From positions 1 through 64,000 of the forward strand of contig JAMPIC010000005.1 in assembly GCA_023663025.1 (NCBI GenBank): 64,000 bases of DNA. Direction: 5' to 3'. Below, one piece after another: positions 52,896 through 61,103 of this stretch (position 1 is its first letter; every line of letters starts with the position of its first letter). This DNA is from Prevotella sp. Its GTDB lineage: Bacteria > Bacillota > Clostridia > Oscillospirales > Ruminococcaceae. A program made the translations under genes and the position numbers. The notes beneath the pieces were generated by a model that was given only the letters and a program-made list of their open reading frames with translations, made no database searches and was not told where the DNA came from.

Positions 52896-54683
52896 TCAAT
52901 AAAGCAGCTTGAACAGCTTTTTCTTTTCGACAGCAAATTCACTTTCGGATATAATGCCGTTGTCAAGCATGGATTTAAGTTTTTTGACAGCGGTCTCAAA
53001 GTCCTCAAGGGACATATTTTCGACATTCTTACCTACGACTTCCGCAGCGGGCTTTGAAGGCTCGGCGGGTACGGCGGCAGCGGGGACGGGTTTTTCCGCA
53101 GCATTGGTTTCCTCACTGCGTTCCGGAGCGGGAGCGGAAACGGGTTTCGGTTCTGCCGCAGGCGCGGAAACCGGTCTCGGTTCGGTTCTGACCTCGGGAG
53201 CAGGGGACGGCTTGGGAGTGAGACGTTTCGCGATTTCCTTTGTGGGATCAAGCTCTTCGATCTCGGCGGGGATATATTTTTCCTCGCGCACTTCCTCAAG
53301 CTCGTATTCCCGCGTGTCAACAGGAATTGTCAGTTCCTCGATCTTATCGGGATTTTTCTGTATTGTCTCCACAGGCATGGAGTTGATCTCTTCCTCGTCG
53401 GGTCCTTCGGATATCTCGTCCATGAACGATGTAACCGACGGCATATCGTCCGCTCTTATTCCCAGGATATCGTCAAGACCCAGTATATCCTCAACCGTGA
53501 CGGATTCGTTTTTATGAACCGGAGCGGGAGCGGGTGCGGGTTTAGGCGCGGGAGCAGGTGCAGGTGCGGGTTTAGGTGCGGGAGCGGGCGCAGGTGCGGG
53601 AGCGGGCGCAGGTGCGGGTTTAGGTGCGGGAGCAGGTGCAGGTGCGGGTTTAGGCGCGGGAGCAGGAGCGGGTGCGGGTTTAGGCGCGGGAGCGGGCGCA
53701 GGTGCAGGTTTAGGTGCGGGCGCGGGTGCGGGTGCGGATACAGGTTTAGGCGCGGGAACGGGCGCAGACTCGGTCTTTGGCTTCGGTTCAGACTTGATCA
53801 TGTCCCTATAGCCGCTCGTCATGCTTTCAAATTCATCGTCCTGCGCTCTGCGGCGAGCCTCCGGATTGAGCTTGCGACCGTTTTCAAGCTCTTGTTTCCG
53901 GGCGAGCTTGGCGTCGTATTCCGCCTTTGCGCTGCTGACCGCCTGTACTATCTTTTCCTTGTCGTTTTCCTCGAATTTTGGGAGGATTATCCTGCGGCTT
54001 GTTTTTCCATTGGTATTGTCGTCTCCGCACTGAATATAGATAGGAGCTATCTTGTTGCTGTTATTAATGTATATCTTCGTGATCTCGTCGAAGCTGCAGG
54101 TAAATCCCTTATAGACGGGGTCTTCCTCGTTTATTCCTGTGCGGACGCATATAAAGCCCTTGCCGTACACATGCTGGGGCGTAACGGTAATACAGATATC
54201 CTGCGGTTTTGAGAGAACGTTTTCCCTGTAGACGGTCTCAAAGTAAGCAAGCTTTTTTTCGCTGTAAACGGCGGCTTGGTTATCGGCGGAGGCGGGCTGC
54301 TTTTCGGGACGGCTGTCAAACTTTTCCTTTCCGTCCTCGATAGTCTTGATGATCTCATCCTTATTGCCGAAGCCGGGCAGAATTATCCTGCGCTGGTTCA
54401 TAACGCCCGTGGAATTGTCGGCGCACTGCACATATACAGGCTGAAGCTTGTTGTTAAAATTTATGTATACCTTTGTTATAATATCAAAGCCGCATTCAAA
54501 ATTGGAGTAAAACATATCATCTTCTTTAGTGCCTATCTGGTCGCAGATAAAGGCAGTGCCGAATATTCCGTCCTCGGTGACGGTAACCTTGATATTCTGC
54601 GGTTTTGAGATTACGCTTTCCTTGTAGACCGTTTCAAAAGAAGCAAGCTTTTTTGCGGATGAAATGCTTACTTGATTATCCAT
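52896..54683 (-). CDS. two-domain repeat, Pro/Ala linker, SHOCT-end protein
   Basis: In this 595-residue protein, residues ~8-120 and ~135-250 are two copies of one domain, each beginning with KKLAxFETVYxE and containing a GxxFICxxxG strand and RRIILPxF, likely a PH-like fold. A low-complexity linker of about 75 residues repeats PAPAPKPAPAPAP (DNA 53515-53765), followed by an acidic region and a C-terminal SHOCT-type segment (LEDFETAVKKLKSMLDNG then ISESEFAVEKKKLFKLLY). No signal peptide. SHOCT tails commonly mediate oligomerisation. Start at 54683 gives MDNQVSISSAKKL. Function unknown. Confidence 0.65.
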   Translation of the reverse strand: MDNQVSISSAKKLASFETVYKESVISKPQNIKVTVTEDGIFGTAFICDQIGTKEDDMFYSNFECGFDIITKVYINFNNKLQPVYVQCADNSTGVMNQRRIILPGFGNKDEIIKTIEDGKEKFDSRPEKQPASADNQAAVYSEKKLAYFETVYRENVLSKPQDICITVTPQHVYGKGFICVRTGINEEDPVYKGFTCSFDEITKIYINNSNKIAPIYIQCGDDNTNGKTSRRIILPKFEENDKEKIVQAVSSAKAEYDAKLARKQELENGRKLNPEARRRAQDDEFESMTSGYRDMIKSEPKPKTESAPVPAPKPVSAPAPAPAPKPAPAPAPAPKPAPAPAPAPKPAPAPAPAPKPAPAPAPAPAPAPAPKPAPAPAPAPKPAPAPAPVHKNESVTVEDILGLDDILGIRADDMPSVTSFMDEISEGPDEEEINSMPVETIQKNPDKIEELTIPVDTREYELEEVREEKYIPAEIEELDPTKEIAKRLTPKPSPAPEVRTEPRPVSAPAAEPKPVSAPAPERSEETNAAEKPVPAAAVPAEPSKPAAEVVGKNVENMSLEDFETAVKKLKSMLDNGIISESEFAVEKKKLFKLLY

Positions 54684-54912
54684 TGACAAACACCACTTTC
54701 GTATAATATTGCAGTACAAATCCTGCGGACTGATTTATTGACAGCACTTTGGCATTACAGTAATATTATAACATATATTCTTAAAATAGTCAAACATTAT
54801 TAATAGAGGAACACATAAAATTTCGGCGTGTTTTTTTTAACGATATGCACAATGGAATTATTTCTGTGAAATTACAGATAATACTGCTGAAATTGGTTCC
54901 GGAGGCTTTGCT

Positions 54913-55713
54913 GTGAAAAATTGGATATTTCTTGCTCTTGCGTTTTACGGACTTGCCGCCGCCTATATATCGTCGCTTTTCTATGCTGAAGCTCTGGCTT
55001 ACGTCCCGCCCGCCGCGGCAATGACGGATATGGACTTCCTTGCGGCTAAGCCGGTTTCCGCCTATACCGAAAGCGACTTTGAGCTGATACGGGAGCAGAC
55101 GGGTCTGGGACGTTCCGCCGTGGTTTCCCTCGGAAGTTATGAACAGCTTTCGGAGTATCGGGACAGATACTTCGGCGGCGCGGATTTTTCCTGCACCATG
55201 AACTCCCCCGTTTCCTTTGAGGAGCGTATCTGCGGCGCTCCCGCCCTGCTTGCCCCTCTGGAGGACGGAGACATACTCGTTACCAATTGCTCCCACGTTT
55301 TAAGCTGGAGGAACGGTCACGCCGCCATAGTCGTGGACGCGGAGAACGGCGTTACTCTCGAAGCCGTCGTCATTGGCTCAAACTCCCGTACTCAGGACAT
55401 AAGCAAGTGGACGCGCTACCCGAATTTCGCGGTGCTCCGCCTCAAAAACGCGGACAAAAAAGAACGCGCCGAAATAGCGCGTTCCGCATTGGAAAATCTT
55501 AACAACATTCCCTACAAGGTCACAATAGGACTTTTTCCAGCCAAATATTCGGAGCTTAGCCTTGCCGCGGGTACGCAGTGCGCACATCTGGTGTGGCTTG
55601 CCTACGCGGCTCACGGGTACGACATAGACTCCGATCACGGACTGATAGTCACCCCCGAGGATATTCTCGGCAGCGACCTTTTCGAGCGGGTGCAGGTGTT
55701 CGGTATGGGCTAA
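54913..55713 (+). CDS. secreted permuted NlpC/P60 (YiiX-like) protein
   Basis: The 266-residue protein starts at a GTG with GGAGG eight bases upstream. Residues 1-26 form a signal peptide or anchor (WIFLALAFYGLAAAYISSLF). The catalytic region is permuted: His in SWRNGHAAIVVD near residue 139 and Cys in AGTQCAHLVWLAYAAHG near residue 221, as in YiiX-like peptidase/amidase proteins that act on cell-wall peptides or lipids. No cell-wall binding repeats. Confidence 0.72.
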   Translation: MKNWIFLALAFYGLAAAYISSLFYAEALAYVPPAAAMTDMDFLAAKPVSAYTESDFELIREQTGLGRSAVVSLGSYEQLSEYRDRYFGGADFSCTMNSPVSFEERICGAPALLAPLEDGDILVTNCSHVLSWRNGHAAIVVDAENGVTLEAVVIGSNSRTQDISKWTRYPNFAVLRLKNADKKERAEIARSALENLNNIPYKVTIGLFPAKYSELSLAAGTQCAHLVWLAYAAHGYDIDSDHGLIVTPEDILGSDLFERVQVFGMG

Positions 55714-55790
55714 AGGCTGAGCCTTTACCCTTGCCGCCATTTACAGCACGCAAGAGAAATTTTGCTTCCGAGACGAAGGAGCGTTTATCG
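55711..55790 (-). repeat. RNA-like interspersed repeat, degenerate copy 2
   Basis: On the minus strand it ends CAAGGGTAAAGGCTCAGCCTTT, identical in its last 20 bases or so to the plus-strand copy at 63820-63853, with patchy similarity before that (GGAAGCAAAATTTCTCTT against GGGAGCATTTTCCTCTT). It lies in the gap between the YiiX-like gene and the HD-domain gene. Confidence 0.55.
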
Positions 55791-55806
55791 CCCGCCGGAC
55801 GGTGCG

Positions 55807-56475
55807 CTAAATTATTTCCCCGCCGTTGATCCGCAGGCGGAACTTCACTCCGAGGAACTCCGCCGAGCGTTTGCACAGCATCATTCTCTGGAGGAAAATC
55901 TCAAAATATTCCATAACCGAGGCTATGCCTGTGTCTATTTCCAGCTCCAGGATAAGAGCGGTCTTATCCGCGCCGAAAAACAGGTCGGACTTTTCAACGG
56001 CGTAGTTCACGCGGTCGTGAATGTCGAAGCTTTTCATATCGGCGTTGCGGACGCGGCTTCGGCGCACGTCGGTCTTGTCGGCGATTATAAGCGCTGCGGA
56101 GACCGCGTTCAGCGGCTGGGCGGTGGACTCGTCATGGTTGCCGATCGCCGAGATTATCGCGCAGATCTCCTCGGCGGGCATATTGAGATTGTCCAGCAGA
56201 CGGAAAGCCATTACCGCGCCGCTCTGAGCGTGGTCGATACGGTTTATCACGTTGCCGATATCGTGAAGATAGGCGGCGATTTTTCCCAGCTCGACTGTGC
56301 GGGAGGGGTAATTCAGTGTGGACAGTATCATCTCCACCGTCGCCGCGGCTTTCTCCACATGGGCAAAGGAATGCTCCGTGTAGCCCTGAGCCTCCACTGC
56401 GGCGTCGGCGTTCTTTATATATGTGCGTATGTCGGGATTCCGGCAGATATATTCATAGGTCACAATGCTGCTCAT
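55807..56475 (-). CDS. HD-domain phosphohydrolase
   Basis: The 222-residue protein has metal-binding residues spread as in HD hydrolases: HSFAHVEKAA near residue 35, YLHDIGNVINR near residue 69 (the His-Asp pair), GNHDES near residue 112 and IADKTDVRRSR near residue 131. It likely cleaves a phosphate ester or nucleotide. It lies next to malQ on the same strand, 28 bases apart, so may share its transcript. Confidence 0.82.
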   Translation of the reverse strand: MSSIVTYEYICRNPDIRTYIKNADAAVEAQGYTEHSFAHVEKAAATVEMILSTLNYPSRTVELGKIAAYLHDIGNVINRIDHAQSGAVMAFRLLDNLNMPAEEICAIISAIGNHDESTAQPLNAVSAALIIADKTDVRRSRVRNADMKSFDIHDRVNYAVEKSDLFFGADKTALILELEIDTGIASVMEYFEIFLQRMMLCKRSAEFLGVKFRLRINGGEII

Positions 56476-56503
56476 TCGGCAGTATCTTCCTTTCCGTGAT
56501 GAA

Positions 56504-58036
56504 TTACAGTGACTTAGGCTTTACCTTGACCTTGATCTTTCTTCTGACGGGTGCGCGGAAGTACCGTTTGGAGTATTTCAGTATCTTCTCGGCAAGCTTG
56601 TCGGTAAGGTCGTCCTCGCCGAGCCGCCAAGCCCAGTTGCCGTTGCCGACAGTGGAGGGGACGTTCATTCTCGCCTCCGAGCCAAGTCCCAGAAAGTCCT
56701 GCATCTGAATGACCGCAAGGTCGGAAACGCTTGCGTAAGCCGTCCTTATCATACCCCAGTTCGCGCCCTCCTTTTTGGTGAGAGCCATATATTTTTTCGC
56801 GTTTTTCCGCGTGGATTTGTCAAGGCTGCCGTACCAGCCGAGAGCGGTGTCGTTGTCGTGGGTTCCGATATATGTTACGCTGTTTTTGACGTAATTGTGA
56901 GGAAGGTAGCCGCTGTCCTCGCCGCCGAAAGCGAATTCGAGCACGTTCATGCCGGGGAAGCCCGATTCCTTCAGCATTTTTTTCACGTCAGCAGTAAGGA
57001 AGCCCAAATCCTCCGCAACAAGGTTGACATTGCCCAGCGTGGACTTTATCGCCCTGAACAGCTTCATGGACGGTCCGGGCAGCCAGTCGCCCACCTCGGC
57101 GGTCTCGTTTCCGTAGGGAATGGCGTAGAAGCTTTCAAAGCCGCGGAAATGGTCGATGCGGGTCAGGTCGAACAGTTCGCCCGAATACTTCACGCGGGAC
57201 ACCCACCAGCTGTAGCCTGTCAGCTCCATATAGTCCCAATCGTAGAGGGGATTGCCCCAAAGCTGTCCCGTGGGGGAGAAATCGTCGGGAGGACAGCCCG
57301 CCACCTTTGTGGGACGTCTGTTTACGTCCAGCATGAAAAGCTCGGGAGCCGCCCATATGTCGGAGCTGTCCATGGAAACGTAGATGGGCATATCGCCGTA
57401 CAGCTTTATTCCCCGCGAATTGGCGTAGCGTTTCAGCTCGAAGTACTGCTCGAAAAACTTGTACTGGATAAACTTGACGCATTGGATATCGTCCGCAAGC
57501 TCCTCGGAGTAACGTTTCATGGATTCGGGCAGGCGCAGGCGGATATCGTCGTCCCATTCAGTCCACATCACGCCGCGGAAATTCTTTTTCAGCGCGGTGA
57601 ACAGGGCGTAGTCCTCCAGCCAGAAAGCGTTGACCGTACAGAACCTTTCAAAGCCGGCAAGCTTTTCCTTGTCCGCGAGGGCGAAGAATGAAACGCAGGC
57701 TTTTTTCAGAACGGTCTGCTTGAAGCCGCCGAGCTGTGCGTAATCGGTAAAATCCCGCTTTTTTTCGATGACCCGCAGATCGGGATCGTCCGCGCTTATC
57801 AGTCCCTCGGCAATGAGAGCGTCGAGGTCGATGAGCAGGGGATTTCCCGCGAAAGCGGAGTAGCTCTGGTAGGGGGAATCGCCGAAGCCCGTAGGACCTA
57901 TCGGCAGTATCTGCCAGTATTCCTGACCGCTTTTTACAAGGAAGTCCACAAATTTTTTCGCCCGGAAGCCGAGCGTGCCTATGCCGTACCGTCCCGGCAA
58001 ACTGGAAATATGAAGCAAAATTCCGCTGCTGTGCAT
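56504..58036 (-). CDS. malQ: 4-alpha-glucanotransferase (amylomaltase, GH77)
   Basis: The enzyme transfers alpha-1,4-glucan segments in glycogen/maltodextrin metabolism in the cytoplasm. It has 510 residues, normal for bacterial GH77. Motifs: SSLPGRYGIGTLG near residue 10, GDMPIYVSMDSSD, nucleophile Asp in TRIDHFRGFESF, acid/base Glu in LVAEDLGFLT, and YIGTHDNDT. ATG 58036 (MHSSGILLH) has AAAGGAATGATGTTT upstream. Confidence 0.93.
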   Translation of the reverse strand: MHSSGILLHISSLPGRYGIGTLGFRAKKFVDFLVKSGQEYWQILPIGPTGFGDSPYQSYSAFAGNPLLIDLDALIAEGLISADDPDLRVIEKKRDFTDYAQLGGFKQTVLKKACVSFFALADKEKLAGFERFCTVNAFWLEDYALFTALKKNFRGVMWTEWDDDIRLRLPESMKRYSEELADDIQCVKFIQYKFFEQYFELKRYANSRGIKLYGDMPIYVSMDSSDIWAAPELFMLDVNRRPTKVAGCPPDDFSPTGQLWGNPLYDWDYMELTGYSWWVSRVKYSGELFDLTRIDHFRGFESFYAIPYGNETAEVGDWLPGPSMKLFRAIKSTLGNVNLVAEDLGFLTADVKKMLKESGFPGMNVLEFAFGGEDSGYLPHNYVKNSVTYIGTHDNDTALGWYGSLDKSTRKNAKKYMALTKKEGANWGMIRTAYASVSDLAVIQMQDFLGLGSEARMNVPSTVGNGNWAWRLGEDDLTDKLAEKILKYSKRYFRAPVRRKIKVKVKPKSL

Positions 58037-58067
58037 AAACATCATTCCTTTGCAAATAATTAATATC

Positions 58068-58096
58068 ATTATACACCATGTTTTCTTGATTTTCAA
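58068..58096 (-). promoter_or_regulatory. malQ promoter
   Basis: On the minus strand TTGAAA (58096-58091), 17 bases, TATAAT (58073-58068), about 32 bases before the malQ start. Confidence 0.75.
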
Positions 58097-58164
58097 GCGT
58101 TGTGTATAATTTGGCTCCGTGATTTTAAAATATACGGAGAAAAAATTAAAGGAGAGCGAAAAAA

Positions 58165-58356
58165 ATGAGCTATCAGAACAATAACCGCAGCGACAGCCAG
58201 AACAGCCGCAGCAACGACAGCAAGAACCAGCAGAACAATCAGAACAATCAGAACCGGCAGAACAACCAGAACAACCAGAACAGCCAGAACAGCCAGAACA
58301 GCAAGAACAACAGCAGCAACAAGAACAGCGGCAGCAGCTATCAGGACAACAAGTAA
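58165..58356 (+). CDS. small Asn/Gln/Ser repeat protein
   Basis: The 63-residue protein is almost wholly Asn, Gln, Ser and Lys; the core is repeats of NQN, NSQ and similar triplets (for example NNQNNQNSQNSQNS). AAAGGAGAGCG provides a strong ribosome site and a perfect terminator follows, so it looks like a real single-gene transcript. It has no signal peptide. Disordered and possibly prion-like or a storage/coat protein; unknown. Confidence 0.65.
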   Translation: MSYQNNNRSDSQNSRSNDSKNQQNNQNNQNRQNNQNNQNSQNSQNSKNNSSNKNSGSSYQDNK

Positions 58357-58376
58357 GCTTTGTCCCTCTTAACGAA

Positions 58377-58404
58377 GCAGCCCCCGATATTTTTCGGGGG
58401 CTGC
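58377..58404 (+). terminator. terminator after the Asn/Gln-rich gene
   Basis: GCAGCCCCCGA and TCGGGGGCTGC pair perfectly, followed by TTTCGGTTTTT. Confidence 0.9.
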
Positions 58405-58576
58405 TTTCGGTTTTTACGCCAAATCGCCCAAAGCTTTCGGGCGGCGCTTTCTATCGCAATTTTATCCGCGATTTTGCAAAAAACAGTTGCAGTTTGCACG
58501 GAAGTATGATATAATGGATTTGTATTGTATCCGCTCGGACGCAAGCGGCGTTTATTTTGCAGCAAAGGTGATGCTC

Positions 58577-59863
58577 TTGAATTACTGCGAAGCAATGAAA
58601 TATATTGAAGGTTTCTCAAAGCTCGGCAAGCCTGTCGCAAATCTTTCTCGGTTTGAAAGAATTATGAACGCATTGGGAGATCCCCAAAAGGAAATGAATT
58701 TCGTCCATGTGGCGGGAACCAATGGCAAAGGCTCGACAGTGCGTATGATCGCCGAAACGCTTACAAAAGCGGGCTATCGGACAGGCGAGTTCACTTCACC
58801 CTATATCAGGGTCTACAACGACAGAATACGCATCGACGGCGCGAATATAGCCGACGAAGAGCTTGCGGAAATAGTAACGCAGATCAAGCCCATACTGGAC
58901 GGTCTGACCGAAGGCTGCTCTCAGTTCGAGATAACGACGGCAATAGCGTTCATTTATTTCAAGGCTAAAAAGTGCGGTATCGTTGTGCTCGAAACGGGTC
59001 TGGGCGGACTGCTCGACTGCACCAATATTATCGAAAAGCCCTGCGTATCGGTGATAACCTCCATATCCCCCGACCACACCGCCATACTGGGTGACACCTT
59101 GGAACAGATCGCGCTCCACAAGGCGGGGATAATCAAGCAGGGCTGCCCCGTAGTAATATCGCCCTCCCAAAGCAAGGAGGCATACGCGGTGGTCTACAGG
59201 ACGGCGGCGCGGTTTGAGGCGAAGCTCGTCACGCCCGACATGGACAGGCTGAAAATAAAAAGCTGCGGCTATACGGGCAACAGCTTTTACTACAGGGGAC
59301 TGCCCTATAAGACCTCCATGGTGGGCAGACATCAGATAGACAACGCGCTCACGGCTCTGGAAACGCTCCGCGTACTGAAAAGGCGCGGCTTCGGACGGAT
59401 ATTTTATCCCCGCGTCTATAAGGGTCTGAAGGAAGCTTCCGTACCCAGCAGGTGTCAGACAATACGGGCAGACAAGCCTTTCGTCATGATGGACGGGGCG
59501 CACAATCCAGACGGAATGAGGGCGCTGGCGGACTTTGTGCGGACTGTCCCCAAAGCTCCGAAAATACTGGTGTGCGGCATGATGGCGGACAAGGACTGGC
59601 GCGCCTCGATAGGCTACATAAGCCGCTATATCGACAGAGCGGTCTGTCTCGACGGATTTGCGCGGAACACCGTATCAGCACGCGAACTGGCGGGAATGTT
59701 CACCGAGGGAGAGATATCCAATCTGCGCGACGCCGCGTCAAGGGCTGTCACGCTGGCGGGAACGGACGGAATGGTGATAATCGCAGGCTCGCTTTATCTG
59801 GCGGCGGCTTTGCAAACTCACGGCGGACTTGAAAATATCGCCGATGAAAACGAAGAAAAATAA
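58577..59863 (+). CDS. folC: folylpolyglutamate synthase/dihydrofolate synthase
   Basis: The enzyme adds glutamate to folates, and usually to dihydropteroate, using ATP. It has 428 residues. Mur-ligase fold: P-loop HVAGTNGKGSTVRM near residue 45, EFTSPYIRVYNDRI, SPDHTAILGDTLE near residue 165 and a C-terminal MMDGAHNPDG near residue 310. TTG 58577 is taken as start because AAAGGTG ends six bases before it and MNYCEAMKYIEGF matches family N-termini; ATG 58571 is too close to the ribosome site. Confidence 0.92.
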   Translation: MNYCEAMKYIEGFSKLGKPVANLSRFERIMNALGDPQKEMNFVHVAGTNGKGSTVRMIAETLTKAGYRTGEFTSPYIRVYNDRIRIDGANIADEELAEIVTQIKPILDGLTEGCSQFEITTAIAFIYFKAKKCGIVVLETGLGGLLDCTNIIEKPCVSVITSISPDHTAILGDTLEQIALHKAGIIKQGCPVVISPSQSKEAYAVVYRTAARFEAKLVTPDMDRLKIKSCGYTGNSFYYRGLPYKTSMVGRHQIDNALTALETLRVLKRRGFGRIFYPRVYKGLKEASVPSRCQTIRADKPFVMMDGAHNPDGMRALADFVRTVPKAPKILVCGMMADKDWRASIGYISRYIDRAVCLDGFARNTVSARELAGMFTEGEISNLRDAASRAVTLAGTDGMVIIAGSLYLAAALQTHGGLENIADENEEK

Positions 59864-59881
59864 TTTGAAAGGACGGATAAA

Positions 59882-60919
59882 ATGGCAGTTTATCTGGTGG
59901 ATTTTGAAAACGTTTCCTCTGCGGGAATATCGGGCATACAAAAGCTTACAAAGGAGGACAAGGTGTACATATTCTACACCGTGAACGCGGCGAATATGTC
60001 GTTCGCGGCTCATCTCAACCTGCTTTCAAGTCCCGCCGAGGTGGTGTACTACAACGTCGCCAGCGGCGGCAAAAACGCGCTGGACTTCCAGCTTGCAAGC
60101 TTTTTGGGATACCTTATATGTCAGGGCAGGGAGAAAAAATTCTGCATAATCAGCAACGACCGGGGCTTCGAGTACGTCAAGACTTTTTGGGAAAGGAACG
60201 GCATTGCGGCGGATATTTCCATATTCGGCTCACCGTCCATAAACCGCTCTCTGCTTGCGGCGGAGAAGCCTTACACGGCCCGTATCCAGCAGAACGCGGC
60301 AGCTCCGGCGGCGCAGGCGTCTGCGATGCCGGCGGCTGCGGTTCAAATTCCGGCGGAAACGGCTGCGGATAATGCCGCCGACGGTGAAAAGTCCGAAGCG
60401 GAGGTTTCCGAGACTGCGGCGGAAGCAAGGGACGTTCCCGAAGTTACGGAAGCGGAGCAGGCAGCGGAAAAACCCGCTCCGAAAAAGCGCGGCAGACCGA
60501 GAAGCGTCCCCAAGCAGGAAAAGCGGGAAACCGTACAGGAAATCAAGTCCGAAGCGGAAACTCCCGCAGCGGAAGAACCTGCGGAACAGCCGAAACAAAC
60601 CAAACGAACCCCAAGGCAGCCGGGGCGGACAAGGCAGTCCCCAAAAGAACCCGCGCCGAAGCAGACGGCTGAAGAAAGCGCTCCCAAGCCCGCCGACGTC
60701 GCGGGAGAAATTCCCGCAGCTCTGAAAAGCTCGCTGTCAAAGGCGGGGATCATCGACGACGCCGAGATCAGAAACGTTCTCGGTCTGCTGAAAAGCTCCG
60801 AGGGCAAGCAGCAGTTCTACCGCGGCATATTGAAATTTTTCGGCATGGAACGGGGCGTTGAGGTGTACAAGGCGGTGCGCCCCGAGTATACTAATTTGAC
60901 AAAGCTTATCAAGCAGTAA
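59882..60919 (+). CDS. PIN/NYN-type domain protein with disordered middle
   Basis: In this 345-residue protein, residues 1-130 form a PIN-like nuclease domain: LVDFENVSSAG (Asp7), NALDFQLASFLGYL near residue 68 and CIISNDRGFEYVKTFW near residue 85. A long Ala/Glu/Pro/Lys-rich disordered region follows, then a C-terminal helical domain (SSEGKQQFYRGILKFFGM). It probably acts on RNA in the cytoplasm. It follows folC by 18 bases with GAAAGGACGG, so likely co-transcribed. Confidence 0.72.
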   Translation: MAVYLVDFENVSSAGISGIQKLTKEDKVYIFYTVNAANMSFAAHLNLLSSPAEVVYYNVASGGKNALDFQLASFLGYLICQGREKKFCIISNDRGFEYVKTFWERNGIAADISIFGSPSINRSLLAAEKPYTARIQQNAAAPAAQASAMPAAAVQIPAETAADNAADGEKSEAEVSETAAEARDVPEVTEAEQAAEKPAPKKRGRPRSVPKQEKRETVQEIKSEAETPAAEEPAEQPKQTKRTPRQPGRTRQSPKEPAPKQTAEESAPKPADVAGEIPAALKSSLSKAGIIDDAEIRNVLGLLKSSEGKQQFYRGILKFFGMERGVEVYKAVRPEYTNLTKLIKQ

Positions 60920-60946
60920 GACTATATTTTGGTTAAAATATACAGA

Positions 60947-60984
60947 TTTTTCGGGAAATTTTCGTCAGGAAAGTTTCCCGAAAA
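60947..60984 (+). terminator. terminator before the GH94 gene
   Basis: TTTTTCGGGAAA and TTTCCCGAAAA form a stem with a 15-base loop, followed by TTTAT. Confidence 0.6.
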
Positions 60985-60994
60985 TTTATCCGCA

Positions 60995-61026
60995 CACTTG
61001 CTATTAAACGTTTAACGTGATATAAT
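60995..61026 (+). promoter_or_regulatory. GH94 promoter with a LacI-like operator
   Basis: TTGCTA and TATAAT are 17 bases apart, and the spacer contains TTAAACGTTTAA, a perfect 12-base palindrome with a central CG as in LacI/GalR-family operators. A repressor bound there would block RNA polymerase directly. The regulator gene is not in the window. Confidence 0.7.
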
Positions 61027-61103
61027 AAGTCTAAATGGTTCGGTTTGCGGCAGGATATTTCAGCCGCCAAAACCGTCGCAAGAAGAAAGGATGGTTTTTT
61101 CAG

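Noticed and set aside
53515..53765. CRISPR-like regular repeat
   Set aside because: The periodic GGAGCGGGTGCGG pattern encodes a Pro-Ala-Lys linker in frame; there are no spacers or palindromic repeats.
58220..58320. Tandem DNA repeat as a CRISPR or satellite
   Set aside because: The AACCAGAACA-type triplet pattern is codon repetition within the Asn/Gln-rich gene.
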